Source: Streptomyces soli
GTDB taxonomy: Bacteria > Actinomycetota > Actinomycetes > Streptomycetales > Streptomycetaceae
DNA: 64,000 bases
Assembly (NCBI RefSeq): GCF_003999195.1
Contig: NZ_RJVR01000360.1
Location: 1-64,000 of the forward strand
Direction: 5' to 3'
The translations under genes were made by a program, and so were the position numbers. Below the pieces are notes generated by a model. The model searched no databases. It was not told the DNA's origin and worked only from the letters and a program-made list of their open reading frames with translations. Positions 49,692 through 59,138 of the stretch are shown here, piece by piece. Each line of letters begins with the position of its first letter. Positions within the stretch are counted from its first letter, which is position 1.

Positions 49692-50282
49692 TCAGTCGCG
49701 GGGGAAGTCGGCCGTTTCCAGGACGAGGTCGATGACCGTGCCGGTGAGGTCGATGGGTTCGCCGAACTTGATGGTGAGCTTGTTCCGGTATTCGTCGTCC
49801 TGCGGGAGGGTGAAGACGTGGCACAGGCCGGTGTAGGGGTCGGCGATCAGGTAGACGGGGACGCCGGCTGTTGCGTAGGCCGCCTTCTTCTTTCCGTAGT
49901 CGCTGTCGGCGGTTCCGCTGGAGATGACTTCGGTGACGAACTCGACGTCCTGGTACCGCCAGCGCCTGTGTGAGTCCAGTTGGGCGGTGTCCGAGAGCTT
50001 GACGACGTCGGGGGCGAAGCCGTTCTTGTGGCCGGGGAAGTCGATGCGTACGTCGGACTTCACCTTCACCTGCATGCCGAAGCGGTCTTCCAGGGCCCGC
50101 ACGATCCTCCGGATGATCTCCCAGTGGGCATCCCGCTGCGGCGACATGTGGACGGTCCCCTCGACGATCTCGACCTTGTAGCCCTCGGGGACGGGCATCC
50201 GCTCCAGCGCGTCGAACATCTCGTCCAGACTGAGTTCGCTGCTGTCGGCCATGTCGATCCTGTCGGTCAGTGCGACGGTCAT
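49692..50282 (-). CDS. Uma2-family (DUF820) putative restriction endonuclease-like protein
   Basis: A 196-residue protein of the PD-(D/E)xK Uma2 superfamily. Core residues: NGFAPDVVKL (Asp), VEFVTEVISSGTA (Glu) and YGKKKAAYA (Lys). After MTVALTDRID it has GYKVEIVEGTVHMSP at the start. The family is abundant in cyanobacteria and actinomycetes and is linked to transposons, but the role is unknown. The ATG 50282 start has GGGAGGAG before it. It is not next to a methylase. Confidence 0.83.
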   Translation of the reverse strand: MTVALTDRIDMADSSELSLDEMFDALERMPVPEGYKVEIVEGTVHMSPQRDAHWEIIRRIVRALEDRFGMQVKVKSDVRIDFPGHKNGFAPDVVKLSDTAQLDSHRRWRYQDVEFVTEVISSGTADSDYGKKKAAYATAGVPVYLIADPYTGLCHVFTLPQDDEYRNKLTIKFGEPIDLTGTVIDLVLETADFPRD

Positions 50283-50368
50283 CGTGGCGCTCCTCCCCGC
50301 TGCAGCATGTGCGCGCAGCCGCCCGGTTCAACGATACGTGCGGGCCCCGGGATACGCCGGGTGGAGAT

Positions 50369-51139
50369 CTACGCGTCCCGCTTCTTCAGCACCACGTATC
50401 CGCCGATCAGGGCCGCGGCCACCCACAGGAGCATGATGCCGAGTCCGGCCCAGGGGCCGTACGGGCGGTCGTCGTTGATGGAGACGACCTGCATGATCTT
50501 GGAGCCTGCCCGGTCGGGGAAGTAGCGGGCGACGTTCTTGGCACCGGGGACGGCGGCCAGGATCGGGGAGATGAGGAAGAAGAAGGGCATCAGGATGCCG
50601 AGGCCGAGCATGGGGCTGCGGAGCATCATGGCGATGCCCGCGGAGAAGAGCACGGTCAGGGTCATGTAGAGGCCGGCGCCGACGACGGCGCGGAGCACGC
50701 CGTGGTCGGTGATGGAGGTGCTGTGGTCGCCGAGGAGGGCCTGGCCGACGAAGAAGGAGAGGAAGGCGGTGGCCATGCCGACGACGAGGGCGAGGGCGCC
50801 GATGACGGCGACCTTGGAGGCGTAGAAGGTGCCGCGTTGGGGGACAGCGGCCAGCGAGGTGCGGATCATGCCGGTGCTGTACTCGCTGGAGACGACCAGG
50901 ACGCCGAAGACGATGAGGGCGAGCTGGCCTAGCAAGAGCCCTGAGAAGCTGGAGGAGGTGGGGTCGAAGCCGGCGCGGTCGCTCTCGCCGAAGTTGTCCC
51001 ACTGGGCGTTGGTGAGGAGGCAGAGGAGGCCACTGAGGATGACGGTGACCAGGAGGGCGGATCCCAGGGTCCATACGGTGGAGCGGACGGACCGGACCTT
51101 GGTCCATTCGGACTGGAGGACTGCGCTCGGTGCCGCCAT
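50369..51139 (-). CDS. ABC-2 type transporter permease (pair B)
   Basis: A 256-residue permease with six membrane helices, starting ATG 51139 (MAAPSAVLQSEWTKVRSVRS). It shares the SEWTK, TVWTLG, LLLGQLALIVFGVLVVSSE and STGMIRTSLAAVPQR stretches with pair A. It begins one base after the pair B ATPase stop. Substrate unknown. Confidence 0.88.
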   Translation of the reverse strand: MAAPSAVLQSEWTKVRSVRSTVWTLGSALLVTVILSGLLCLLTNAQWDNFGESDRAGFDPTSSSFSGLLLGQLALIVFGVLVVSSEYSTGMIRTSLAAVPQRGTFYASKVAVIGALALVVGMATAFLSFFVGQALLGDHSTSITDHGVLRAVVGAGLYMTLTVLFSAGIAMMLRSPMLGLGILMPFFFLISPILAAVPGAKNVARYFPDRAGSKIMQVVSINDDRPYGPWAGLGIMLLWVAAALIGGYVVLKKRDA

Positions 51140-51140
51140 G

Positions 51141-52151
51141 TCAGGACTGCCCCTTCTTCTGCTTCTGCTGCTGCCAGTTGGCGCCCCAGGCGGGCTGCTG
51201 CTCCGGTGCGGGCTGGTCTGACGGGGCCGGTACGCCCGATACGCCCGGTACGCCCGCGTGGTACTCGACGGACTCGGCGGTGAGGCGCATGAAGGCCTCC
51301 TCCAGGGAGGCCCGTTGGGGGCTCAGTTCGTGGAGTACGAGGTGATTCTGGGCGGCCAGTTCGCCGATCTTCGCCGGGTCGGCGTCCTGGATCTCGATGG
51401 AGCCGTCGCCGACCGTGACCGGGGTCAGACCGGCCACCGTGAGGGCGTCGCGCATCTGCTCGGGCTGCGGGGTGCGTACGCGGATGTACGAGCGCGAATT
51501 CTGCTCGATGAAATCGGCCATGGAGGTGTCGGCGAGGAGCCGGCCGCGGCCGATGACGACGAGGTGTTCGGCGGTGAGGGCCATCTCGCTCATCAGGTGG
51601 GAGGAGACGAAGACGGTGCGGCCCTGCGCGGCGAGGTCCTTCATGAGATTACGGATCCAGTGGATGCCCTCGGGGTCGAGTCCGTTGACCGGTTCGTCGA
51701 ACATCAGGATCTTGGGGTCGCCGAGGAGGGCGCCGGCGATGCCGAGGCGCTGGCCCATGCCGAGGGAGAAGCCCTTGCTGCGCTGCTTCGCGACTGCCGT
51801 GAGGCCGACGGTCTCCAGGACCTCGTCGACGCGGCGGCGGGGGATGCGGTTGGCCTGGGCGAGGCAGAGGAGGTGGTTGTACGCGCTGCGGCCGCCGTGC
51901 ATGGCCTTGGCGTCGAGGAGGGCGCCGATGTAGGTGAAGGGATCGCTGAGCTGGGCGTAGTGCTTGCCGTCGATGGTGACGTCGCCCGAGGTCGGATTGT
52001 CCAGGCCGAGGATCATCCGCATCGTCGTTGATTTTCCCGCGCCGTTCGGGCCCAGAAAGCCCGTCACAACGCCCGGTCGTACGGAGAAGGTGAGGTGGTC
52101 GACGGCCGTCTTGCCGCCGTACCGCTTTGTCAGCGCCTGCAGCTCGATCAT
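51141..52151 (-). CDS. ABC transporter ATP-binding protein (pair B)
   Basis: A 336-residue ATPase, clearly paralogous to the pair A ATPase. Walker [19 protein letters not shown], signature FSLGMGQRLGIAGALL, Walker B KILMFDEPVNGLD, H-loop SSHLMSEM, and a Gln/Pro-rich tail. ATG 52151 (MIELQALTKRYGGK) is the family start; the longer frame to 52187 is unlikely. Confidence 0.92.
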   Translation of the reverse strand: MIELQALTKRYGGKTAVDHLTFSVRPGVVTGFLGPNGAGKSTTMRMILGLDNPTSGDVTIDGKHYAQLSDPFTYIGALLDAKAMHGGRSAYNHLLCLAQANRIPRRRVDEVLETVGLTAVAKQRSKGFSLGMGQRLGIAGALLGDPKILMFDEPVNGLDPEGIHWIRNLMKDLAAQGRTVFVSSHLMSEMALTAEHLVVIGRGRLLADTSMADFIEQNSRSYIRVRTPQPEQMRDALTVAGLTPVTVGDGSIEIQDADPAKIGELAAQNHLVLHELSPQRASLEEAFMRLTAESVEYHAGVPGVSGVPAPSDQPAPEQQPAWGANWQQQKQKKGQS

Positions 52152-52236
52152 GCGGTCCACGCTATTCGGCTGACGGCGCCGATGCACCCGGAAGGCGCGG
52201 TTCCGGACAGGGTTCAGGCCACGTTTCCGAACATGC

Positions 52237-52277
52237 CGGAGCCCCCGCCCCAGGAGGGGGGATGGGCGGGGGCTCCG
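52237..52277 (-). terminator. Terminator of filP
   Basis: CGGAGCCCCCGCCC and GGGCGGGGGCTCCG form a perfect 14-bp stem with a 13-base loop, 40 bases beyond the filP stop codon on the minus strand. Confidence 0.8.
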
Positions 52278-52317
52278 TGGCGTACGTATCCGTCAGACGT
52301 GAGGCGTCGGCGTGGCG

Positions 52318-53247
52318 TCAGCGCTGGGCCGGGACGCCGCGGGTGACGGGCTCGTCGTCCGGGGCGCCGGCGGCGGCGACGGCCGCACCGGTCAGGGTGG
52401 CCAGCATCTCGCGGACGTTGGTCAGCTGGGCGTTGATGCTGTCGCGGCGGTTGGTCAGAGCCGCGAGCTCACGCTCGGATTCGCTGCGGATGCGGTCGGC
52501 CTTGGCGTTCGCGTCGGCGACGATGTCCTCGGCCTGGCGCTGGGCGGTCTCGACCGTCTGGCGGGCGCGGCGCTCGGCGTCGGTGCGGAGCTTCTCGGCC
52601 TCGAGGCGGAGCTGCTCGGCGCGGTGCTCGATCTCGGCGAGGCGCTTCTCGGCCTTGGCCTGACGGGACGCCAGGTCACGCTCGGACTGCTCGCGGCGCT
52701 TGGCGAGGTTGGTCTCGAAGTCCGCGGCGGCCTGGGCGGCCTTGGCGCGGGTCTCCTCGAAGAGGGCGTCGGCCTCCTCGCGCTTGGCGGCGGCGTCCTT
52801 GGTGGCGTCGGCGCGCAGCTGCGAGGCTTCGCCCTTGGCCTTCTCGACGATCCGCGCGCCCTCGTCCTCGGCCTTGCTCTTGCGCTCGGCGGCGAAGGAC
52901 TCGGCGTCGTTACGGACCTGGTTGGCGGCGGACTCGGCAAGCTCGCGGTGCTGCTCGGCAGCGCGGCGGGCCTCCTCGCGCAGGTCCTTCGCCTCCTCCT
53001 CGGCGAGGCGGAGGATCTTCTCGACCCGGGCACCGAGACCGGCGTACGACGGCTCGGCGTCGTTGACCTGGGCCTGCGCGTTCTGGGTCTCGAGGTGCAG
53101 CTCCTCGATGCGCTTCTCCAGCGCGTTGATACGGGCCAGCGCGCTGTCTCGGTCGGCGACCAGTTTCGTGATGCGGTCGTCCACCTGGCCGCGGTCGTAC
53201 CCGCGCCGTACGAGCTCGAACCCGAAGGGGGAGGAAGTGTCGCTCAT
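52318..53247 (-). CDS. filP: FilP, intermediate-filament-like coiled-coil protein
   Basis: A 309-residue protein. After a short DivIVA-like N-terminus (PFGFELVRRGYDRGQVDDRI) nearly the whole chain is a charged alanine-rich coiled coil (about 40-280) with Glu/Arg/Lys heptads and hendecads, ending in a short flexible tail. FilP forms filaments that stiffen hyphae and localise near tips with DivIVA and Scy. ATG 53247 is in the expected place. It lies 104 bases downstream of scy on the same strand and ends at a strong terminator. Confidence 0.93.
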   Translation of the reverse strand: MSDTSSPFGFELVRRGYDRGQVDDRITKLVADRDSALARINALEKRIEELHLETQNAQAQVNDAEPSYAGLGARVEKILRLAEEEAKDLREEARRAAEQHRELAESAANQVRNDAESFAAERKSKAEDEGARIVEKAKGEASQLRADATKDAAAKREEADALFEETRAKAAQAAADFETNLAKRREQSERDLASRQAKAEKRLAEIEHRAEQLRLEAEKLRTDAERRARQTVETAQRQAEDIVADANAKADRIRSESERELAALTNRRDSINAQLTNVREMLATLTGAAVAAAGAPDDEPVTRGVPAQR

Positions 53248-53351
53248 GGGGTTCCTGTCAATTCAGACCGGTGGTGGGGTGTTAGGGGAATCCTAGGGGC
53301 CGCAAGGGCGCGGCATCGAGTCAATGTCCATTAGGTATGCAGAATGTGCGC

Positions 53352-56300
53352 TCAATCGAGTGGAGCCTCGTCGGACCGCTTGCCACTCGATCGGGTGCCT
53401 CCGGCGCCCGCTCCCGCCGTGACGGCGCTCTTGCCGTCGCCGGGTGCCTGGAATGATTCCAGCGCCTCCAGCACGTCCTGTACGCGGGAGATCTCGGCGT
53501 TGATGTCCTGCCGGCGGCGTACCAGCACCTCGAGCTCGCGCTTGCCCTCCGTTACGATGCGCTCCGCCTCGGCCCGCGCCTCCGCCTTGATCCGGTCCGC
53601 TTCGCGCGCGGTGTCGGACTCCTTCTGCTCGGCACCCTTGAGCAGCTCCTCGGCCTTCTTCACCGCGGCGATCCGCACCTTGCTCGCCTCGGCGCTCGCG
53701 TTGGACCGGGTCGCCTCGGCCTCGGCCTCGGCGTCGGCGAGTTGCTTGCGGGCCTTCGCCTCGGATTCGGTCAGCTGCTCGGTCGCGGCGGCTACCAGCT
53801 TGTCGACCCGTTCGCCGGCCGACTTCATCTGCGCGGCGGCCTCCTTGCGGGCCCGCTCGTGCAGTTCCTCGACCTCGGCCTCGACGCGGGCGCGCAGCTC
53901 CTCCGTACGCTCCCTTATGGCCGTGGAGTCCTGTCGGGCCTCGTGCAGCAGGGTGTCGGCGTCCGTACGGGCCCGCTCGACCATCCCGTTGCCCTCGTTG
54001 GTGGCCTCGTTGACGAGGCGTTCGGCCTCCTTGCGGGCCGCGCCGACCATGGTGTCGGCCTGCTTCTCGGCCTCGGTGGCGATCCGGACGGCCTCGTCCT
54101 GGGCCTTGGAGATGAGCTCGTCGGCCTGCTCGGCAGCCTCGCTGCGGCGCCTGTTGGCGTCCTCGCGGGCCTGGTCGCGCATGGCCTGGGACTCCTCGCG
54201 GGCCGCCTCGGCGTCGCGCTCGGCGCTGTCCAGGGACTCCTTGGCCAGGATGCCGAGGCGCTCGGCTTCCGTACGGGCCTTGGAGATGAGCTGGTCGGCC
54301 TGGAGCGCGGCCTCGGTGCGGCGGCGGTTGGATTCCTCGCGGGCCTCGTCGAGGTGGCGCTGCGCCTCCTGGCGGGCGCCGGCGAGGGCTTCCTCGGCCG
54401 CGCGGCGGCGCTCCTCGGCGTCGCGCTCTGCGGTGTCCAGAGCGTCCTTGGCGAGGATGCCCAGGCGTTCCGCGTCGCGCTGGGCCTTGGCGACGATCTC
54501 GTCGGCCTGGTTGGCGGCCTCGCCGAGGGCGCGGTCGGTTTCCGCGCGGGTCTCGGCGCGCAGCCGGTCGGACTCCTCGATCGCGTCGGTGACGGTGCGG
54601 TCGGCCAGGGCGCGGGCGGCCTCGGCTTCCTCGCCGGCCTCGCGGCGGATGCGGGCGGCGTCCTCGGAGGCGCGCTCGCGCTCGGCGTTGGCGTCGGCGT
54701 GCAGCCGGTCGGCGGCCTCCTGGGCCTCGGCGCGCATGCGGTCTGCGGCGTGCTCGGCGGCCGAGCGCAGCCCGGCGATCTCCTGATCGGCCTGCTCGTG
54801 CAGCCCGGCGACGGAGTCTCGTACCTGCTGGGCGGTCTGCTCGGCGGCGCCCATGAGTTCGGCGGAGTGCCGCTCGGCGTCGGCGAGCAGCCGCTCGGCC
54901 TCGGCCTGCGCCTCCTCGACCCGCTTGCGGGCGGAGGCGAGCAGTTCCTCGCTCTCGCGGCGGGCCTGGGCGCGTTCATGGTCGGCTTCGCCCCGGGCGG
55001 ACCCGAGCAGTTCCTCGGCCTCGCGGCGGCGGCGCAGCGCCTCCTCCTGGGCGGCGGCCAGTGCCTCGGCGGCCTCGGCCCCGATGCGCTCGGCGGCCGT
55101 GGCGGCCTCGGCGCGCAGCCGGTCGGCGGTCTCCTGGGCCTCGGTACGCAGCTGCTCGGCCTCGGTGGCGGCGTCGCTGGTGAGCCGGACGGCCTGCTGC
55201 TCGGCCTCGGCGCGGGTCTGCGAGGCGTCGGCGGCGGCCTCGTCCCGTAGCCGTACGGTGTCCTGTTCGGCCTGCTCCTGGAGCGTACGGACCCGCTCGG
55301 CGGCCTCGGCGCGGACCTGGGCGGCCTCCTCGGCGGCCTCGGCGCGCAGCCGTTCGGCCTCGGCGCGGGCGTCGCGCAGGGCCTCCTCGGCGGCGGCGAT
55401 GCGCAATTCGGCCTCGCTGCGCTGGCGGTTGAGGTCGGCGGCGGCTTCGTCTCGCAGCCGCTGGGCGGCCTCGACGGCCTCCTCGCGCAGCTGCAGCCCG
55501 GCGAACTCGGCGTCCTCCTTGACCTGGACGGCCTGCTGCTCGGCCTCGGTGCGCAGCTGCTCGGCCTCGGTACGGGCCCGCTCCAGCGCCTCGTCGGCCT
55601 GCCGGCGCAAGCCCGCGGCCCGCTCGATGGCCTCGGTTCGGACCCGCTCGGCCTCGGTGGTGGCGCTCTGGCGCTGCTCGTCGGCGTCGGCCTTGGCCTT
55701 GGTCAGCAGCGCCTCGGCGGTGCTGGCCGCCTCCTCGATCTGCTGGACGGCCTCGCGGCGGGCCTCGCCCCGGATCCGCTCGCCCTCGGCGACGGCGTCG
55801 GCGCGCAGCTGCTCGGCCTCGCCACGCAGCCGGCGTGCCTCCTCCTGGAGCTCGACGGTCTTGGCGCGGTACTCCTTGGTGTCGTCCTGCGCCGCCCCGC
55901 GCAGCTGCTCGGCGGACTCCTCCGCCTGGCCGCGCAGCCGCTCCGCCTCGGCCTCGGCCTCACGCTTGATCCGCTCGGCCTCCTCGCTCGCCGCGCGGGT
56001 GGTGGACTTGGCGTCCTCGGTGGCCTTGTTCAGGACCTCCTCGGCCTGCCGGGCGGCCTTGGCCAGCGCGGCCGCGGCGTCCTCGGCGAAGGCGGCCTTG
56101 GCGGTCTCCGCGGCCTCGGCGAGCATCCGCTCGGCCTTGGCCTTGGCGTCGGCCTTGGTCTGCTCGGCCTCGGTCTTGGCGGCCTCGGCCTCCTTGGTGG
56201 CCTCGGTGACCAGGCGGGCGATCTCGGCGCGGGCGGTGCGGGTGCGCTGCTCGTTGTCGGCGTCGACGGTGGCCAGCCGCTTGGCCGCGTTCGCGGCGGC

Positions 56301-57146
56301 CTCCTCGCGCAGCCGGTCGGCCTCGGCCCGGGCCTCGCGCAGCGCCTCCTCGGCCTCGCGCTTCTGCTCCTCGGCGGTCCGGGTCAGCTCGGCGGCCTGC
56401 TGGCGGGCCTGGTCGGACTCGGTGAGGGTGCTGGTGCGCAGCTGCTCGGCCTGGCTGGTGGCCTCCTGTGCCTGAGTACCGGCCGCGTTCAGCAGGCGCT
56501 CGGCGTCGGTGCGTGCTCGGCGCAGCAGCTGCTCGGCCTCGGCACGGGCGGCGGTGGTCTCCGACTCCAAGCGCTCGCGGGCGCCCTCCGCGATCCGCTG
56601 CGCCTCCTGGCGGGCGGCGGCCAGCGCTGCCTCGGCCCCGGCGCGGGACTCGTCCATGAGCCGGCGGGCCTGCGACTCGCTGCGGGCGCGGATCTGCTCG
56701 GCCCAGGCCACGTTCTCGTTGACGTGCTGCTCTACGCTGGCCCGGCGCTCGGCCAGCTCCTCGTCAAGGCGGCGGCGCCGGGCGACGGCCTCGGCGTGCC
56801 ACTGCGCCTCCATCTGGGACTGGCGCTCGGCCTGCTCCTGGAGGAGGCGCTGGGTGGCGGCACGGGCCTCGCGCAGCTCGCGCTCGGCGTCGGCGCGCAG
56901 CTGGTTGGCCTGGATCTCGGCGTTGCGGAGCAGCTGGTCGGCCTGGTGGCCGAGGTTGTCGTAGGCAGGACGGGACGCGAGATTACGGCGCGCCTCGTGC
57001 AGCTTGGCGCGCAGCACCTCGACCTGGTAGCCGAGGTCGTCGGCGTGTTGCAGCACCTTGTCCCGCTCGGTCCGCAGCCGTTCCATCTCGGCCTCGAACT
57101 GCGAGAGGTGGTCGCCCTCAACCTCGTAGCGGTCGTTGCCCCGCAC
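53352..57146 (-). CDS. scy: Scy, giant coiled-coil polar-growth scaffold protein
   Basis: About 1264 residues, almost entirely Ala/Glu/Arg-rich coiled coil; S. coelicolor Scy is slightly longer. It organises tip growth with DivIVA and FilP. A unit of about 50-65 residues is repeated near the C-terminal third, for example AERLGILAKDALDTAERDAE and AERLGILAKESLDSAERDAE, in line with the hendecad-type repeat known for Scy. The start is taken as GTG 57146 (VRGNDRYEVEG aligned with the known MRGYER start, GGATGGG just before it). The frame is open to a TTG at 57188 without a ribosome binding site. The matching open frames on the other strand are composition artefacts. Confidence 0.93.
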   Translation of the reverse strand: MRGNDRYEVEGDHLSQFEAEMERLRTERDKVLQHADDLGYQVEVLRAKLHEARRNLASRPAYDNLGHQADQLLRNAEIQANQLRADAERELREARAATQRLLQEQAERQSQMEAQWHAEAVARRRRLDEELAERRASVEQHVNENVAWAEQIRARSESQARRLMDESRAGAEAALAAARQEAQRIAEGARERLESETTAARAEAEQLLRRARTDAERLLNAAGTQAQEATSQAEQLRTSTLTESDQARQQAAELTRTAEEQKREAEEALREARAEADRLREEAAANAAKRLATVDADNEQRTRTARAEIARLVTEATKEAEAAKTEAEQTKADAKAKAERMLAEAAETAKAAFAEDAAAALAKAARQAEEVLNKATEDAKSTTRAASEEAERIKREAEAEAERLRGQAEESAEQLRGAAQDDTKEYRAKTVELQEEARRLRGEAEQLRADAVAEGERIRGEARREAVQQIEEAASTAEALLTKAKADADEQRQSATTEAERVRTEAIERAAGLRRQADEALERARTEAEQLRTEAEQQAVQVKEDAEFAGLQLREEAVEAAQRLRDEAAADLNRQRSEAELRIAAAEEALRDARAEAERLRAEAAEEAAQVRAEAAERVRTLQEQAEQDTVRLRDEAAADASQTRAEAEQQAVRLTSDAATEAEQLRTEAQETADRLRAEAATAAERIGAEAAEALAAAQEEALRRRREAEELLGSARGEADHERAQARRESEELLASARKRVEEAQAEAERLLADAERHSAELMGAAEQTAQQVRDSVAGLHEQADQEIAGLRSAAEHAADRMRAEAQEAADRLHADANAERERASEDAARIRREAGEEAEAARALADRTVTDAIEESDRLRAETRAETDRALGEAANQADEIVAKAQRDAERLGILAKDALDTAERDAEERRRAAEEALAGARQEAQRHLDEAREESNRRRTEAALQADQLISKARTEAERLGILAKESLDSAERDAEAAREESQAMRDQAREDANRRRSEAAEQADELISKAQDEAVRIATEAEKQADTMVGAARKEAERLVNEATNEGNGMVERARTDADTLLHEARQDSTAIRERTEELRARVEAEVEELHERARKEAAAQMKSAGERVDKLVAAATEQLTESEAKARKQLADAEAEAEATRSNASAEASKVRIAAVKKAEELLKGAEQKESDTAREADRIKAEARAEAERIVTEGKRELEVLVRRRQDINAEISRVQDVLEALESFQAPGDGKSAVTAGAGAGGTRSSGKRSDEAPLD

Positions 57147-57328
57147 TCCGCGGTCCCATCCGTCCGTCCTGGTGTACCCACCCGCCAACCGAGTGAGATT
57201 CCCCGGGGCCCTGTTTCGCGCAGGGCCTTACGGAGAATTGTGACTGATCCACGCCGAAGCGCGGGCCGGTACCCCACCCAGCCCACCCCGGTCGGCTCGG
57301 TCACTCTACCGGGGGGAAAGGGCCTGGG

Positions 57329-57757
57329 TCAGTGGTCCTTGTCGGACGTGACGAGCTCTGTGAGTACCCCATGACAGTCCTTGGGGTGCAGGAATGTGAT
57401 TCGGGACCCCATCGAACCGATACGCGGCTCCTCATAAAGGACGCGTACGCCCTTGCTTTTGATGTCGGCGGAGTCCGCGTCCACGTCCGCCGTGCCGAAG
57501 GCGATGTGGTGGACGCCCTCACCGTTCTTGGCCAGCCACTTCGCGACGGTGGAGTCCTCGCGGGTCGGCTCCAGCAGCTGAAGGTAGGAGGCCCCGCCGT
57601 CGTCGGTGTTGTTGATCTTGAGCATGGCCTCGCGAACACCCTGTTCCTCGTTGACCTCGGAGTGGAACACCTCGAAGCCGTACGTGGCACGGTAGAACTC
57701 GACGGTCTTGTCCAGGTCGAAACAGGCGATACCGATGTGGTCGATTCGAGTCAGCAT
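57329..57757 (-). CDS. mce: Methylmalonyl-CoA epimerase
   Basis: A 142-residue vicinal-oxygen-chelate enzyme that interconverts (S)- and (R)-methylmalonyl-CoA. Metal ligands are in LTRIDHIGIAC (His7), LQLLEP (Gln/Glu), GVHHIAFG (His) and the late GVLTELV (Glu). ATG 57757 is used; the frame to 57808 lacks support. It works with methylmalonyl-CoA mutase and MeaB (next gene group), feeding propionyl-CoA into the TCA cycle or supplying polyketide extender units. Confidence 0.94.
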   Translation of the reverse strand: MLTRIDHIGIACFDLDKTVEFYRATYGFEVFHSEVNEEQGVREAMLKINNTDDGGASYLQLLEPTREDSTVAKWLAKNGEGVHHIAFGTADVDADSADIKSKGVRVLYEEPRIGSMGSRITFLHPKDCHGVLTELVTSDKDH

Positions 57758-57897
57758 GGGTCCAGTGCACCCCTCACACGCATGGTCACGCAACGTGCGC
57801 GCGATCACACCGTCCGCCGCGTGACCGTGGCGCTACCGCTCAGTACATTGACGGAAACCCTCGTTAACATCTTCCCTCCGTGCAAAGGGGCCGCGTC

Positions 57898-59097
57898 ATG
57901 ACCAGCCAGGAAGCACGAACGTCCGTGATCGTCGCAGGCGCCCGCACCCCCATGGGGCGCCTGCTGGGGTCGCTCAAGGGCTTCTCCGGAGCCGACCTGG
58001 GCGGCTTCGCCATCAAGGCCGCCCTCGACCGGGCGGGCATCGGCGGCGACCAGGTGCAGTACGTGATCATGGGCCAGGTGCTGCAGGCCGGGGCCGGCCA
58101 GATCCCCGCCCGCCAGGCCGCCGTCAAGGCCGGGATCCCGATGAGCGTCCCGGCGCTCACCATCAACAAGGTGTGTCTGTCCGGGCTCGACGCGATCGCG
58201 CTTGCCGACCAACTGATCCGCGCGGGTGAGTTCGACGTGGTGGTGGCCGGCGGCCAGGAGTCCATGACCAACGCCCCCCACCTGCTCCCCAAGTCCCGCG
58301 AGGGCTACAAGTACGGCGCGGTCGAGGTCCTTGACGCGATGGCGTACGACGGGCTGACCGACGCCTTCGAGAACATCGCGATGGGCGAGTCCACGGAGAA
58401 GCACAACAGCCGGCTCGGCATCGACCGCGCCCCGCAGGACGAGTTCGCGGCCCTGTCGCACCAGCGGGCCGCCGCCGCCCAGAAGAACGGGCTCTTCGAG
58501 GCCGAGATCACGCCGGTCGAGATCCCGCAGCGCAAGGGCGAGCCGGTCGTCTTCAGCAAGGACGAGGGCATCCGCGCCGAGACGACCGCCGAGTCCCTGG
58601 GCAAGCTGCGGCCCGCCTTCACCAAGGACGGCACCATCACGGCCGGTACGTCCTCGCAGATCTCCGACGGTGCGGCGGCGGTGGTCGTGATGAGCAAGGC
58701 CCTCGCGCAGGAGTGGGGCCTGGAGTGGATCGCCGAGATCGGCGCACACGGCAATGTCGCGGGCCCGGACAACTCGCTGCAGTCGCAGCCGTCCAACGCG
58801 ATCGCGCACGCCCTGAAGAAGGAGGGCCTGGGGGTCGAAGATCTTGACCTGATCGAGATCAACGAGGCCTTCGCGGCCGTCGCCGTCCAGTCGATGAAGG
58901 ATCTCGGGGTGACACCTGAAAAGGTGAACGTGAACGGCGGCGCCATCGCCCTCGGTCACCCGATCGGGATGTCCGGCGCGCGGCTCGTCCTTCACCTCGC
59001 CCTTGAGCTGAAGCGGCGCGGCGGTGGAGTGGGCGCGGCCGCCTTGTGCGGCGGCGGTGGGCAGGGCGATGCTCTGATCATCCGCGTGGACAAGTAA
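57898..59097 (+). CDS. Acetyl-CoA C-acetyltransferase (thiolase)
   Basis: A 399-residue thiolase condensing or cleaving acetoacetyl-CoA. Nucleophile Cys93 is in [38 protein letters not shown] (His) and the final [10 protein letters not shown] (Cys) complete the active site. ATG 57898 after AAGGGG, 18 bases inside a longer frame. It is divergent from mce and followed 41 bases later by meaB. Confidence 0.94.
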   Translation: MTSQEARTSVIVAGARTPMGRLLGSLKGFSGADLGGFAIKAALDRAGIGGDQVQYVIMGQVLQAGAGQIPARQAAVKAGIPMSVPALTINKVCLSGLDAIALADQLIRAGEFDVVVAGGQESMTNAPHLLPKSREGYKYGAVEVLDAMAYDGLTDAFENIAMGESTEKHNSRLGIDRAPQDEFAALSHQRAAAAQKNGLFEAEITPVEIPQRKGEPVVFSKDEGIRAETTAESLGKLRPAFTKDGTITAGTSSQISDGAAAVVVMSKALAQEWGLEWIAEIGAHGNVAGPDNSLQSQPSNAIAHALKKEGLGVEDLDLIEINEAFAAVAVQSMKDLGVTPEKVNVNGGAIALGHPIGMSGARLVLHLALELKRRGGGVGAAALCGGGGQGDALIIRVDK

Positions 59098-59138
59098 TCC
59101 GCTGATCCGATCGTAGAAATCGTAGAAACGGAGCCGCA

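Noticed and set aside
53344-56475. Three long plus-strand frames opposite scy and filP
   Set aside because: Ala/Ser/Arg-biased text from reading the coiled-coil Glu/Ala/Arg codons backwards; no start signals.
57848-57870. TTGACG and TTAACAT as a promoter of the thiolase gene
   Set aside because: The spacing is only 11 bases, too short for a vegetative promoter.
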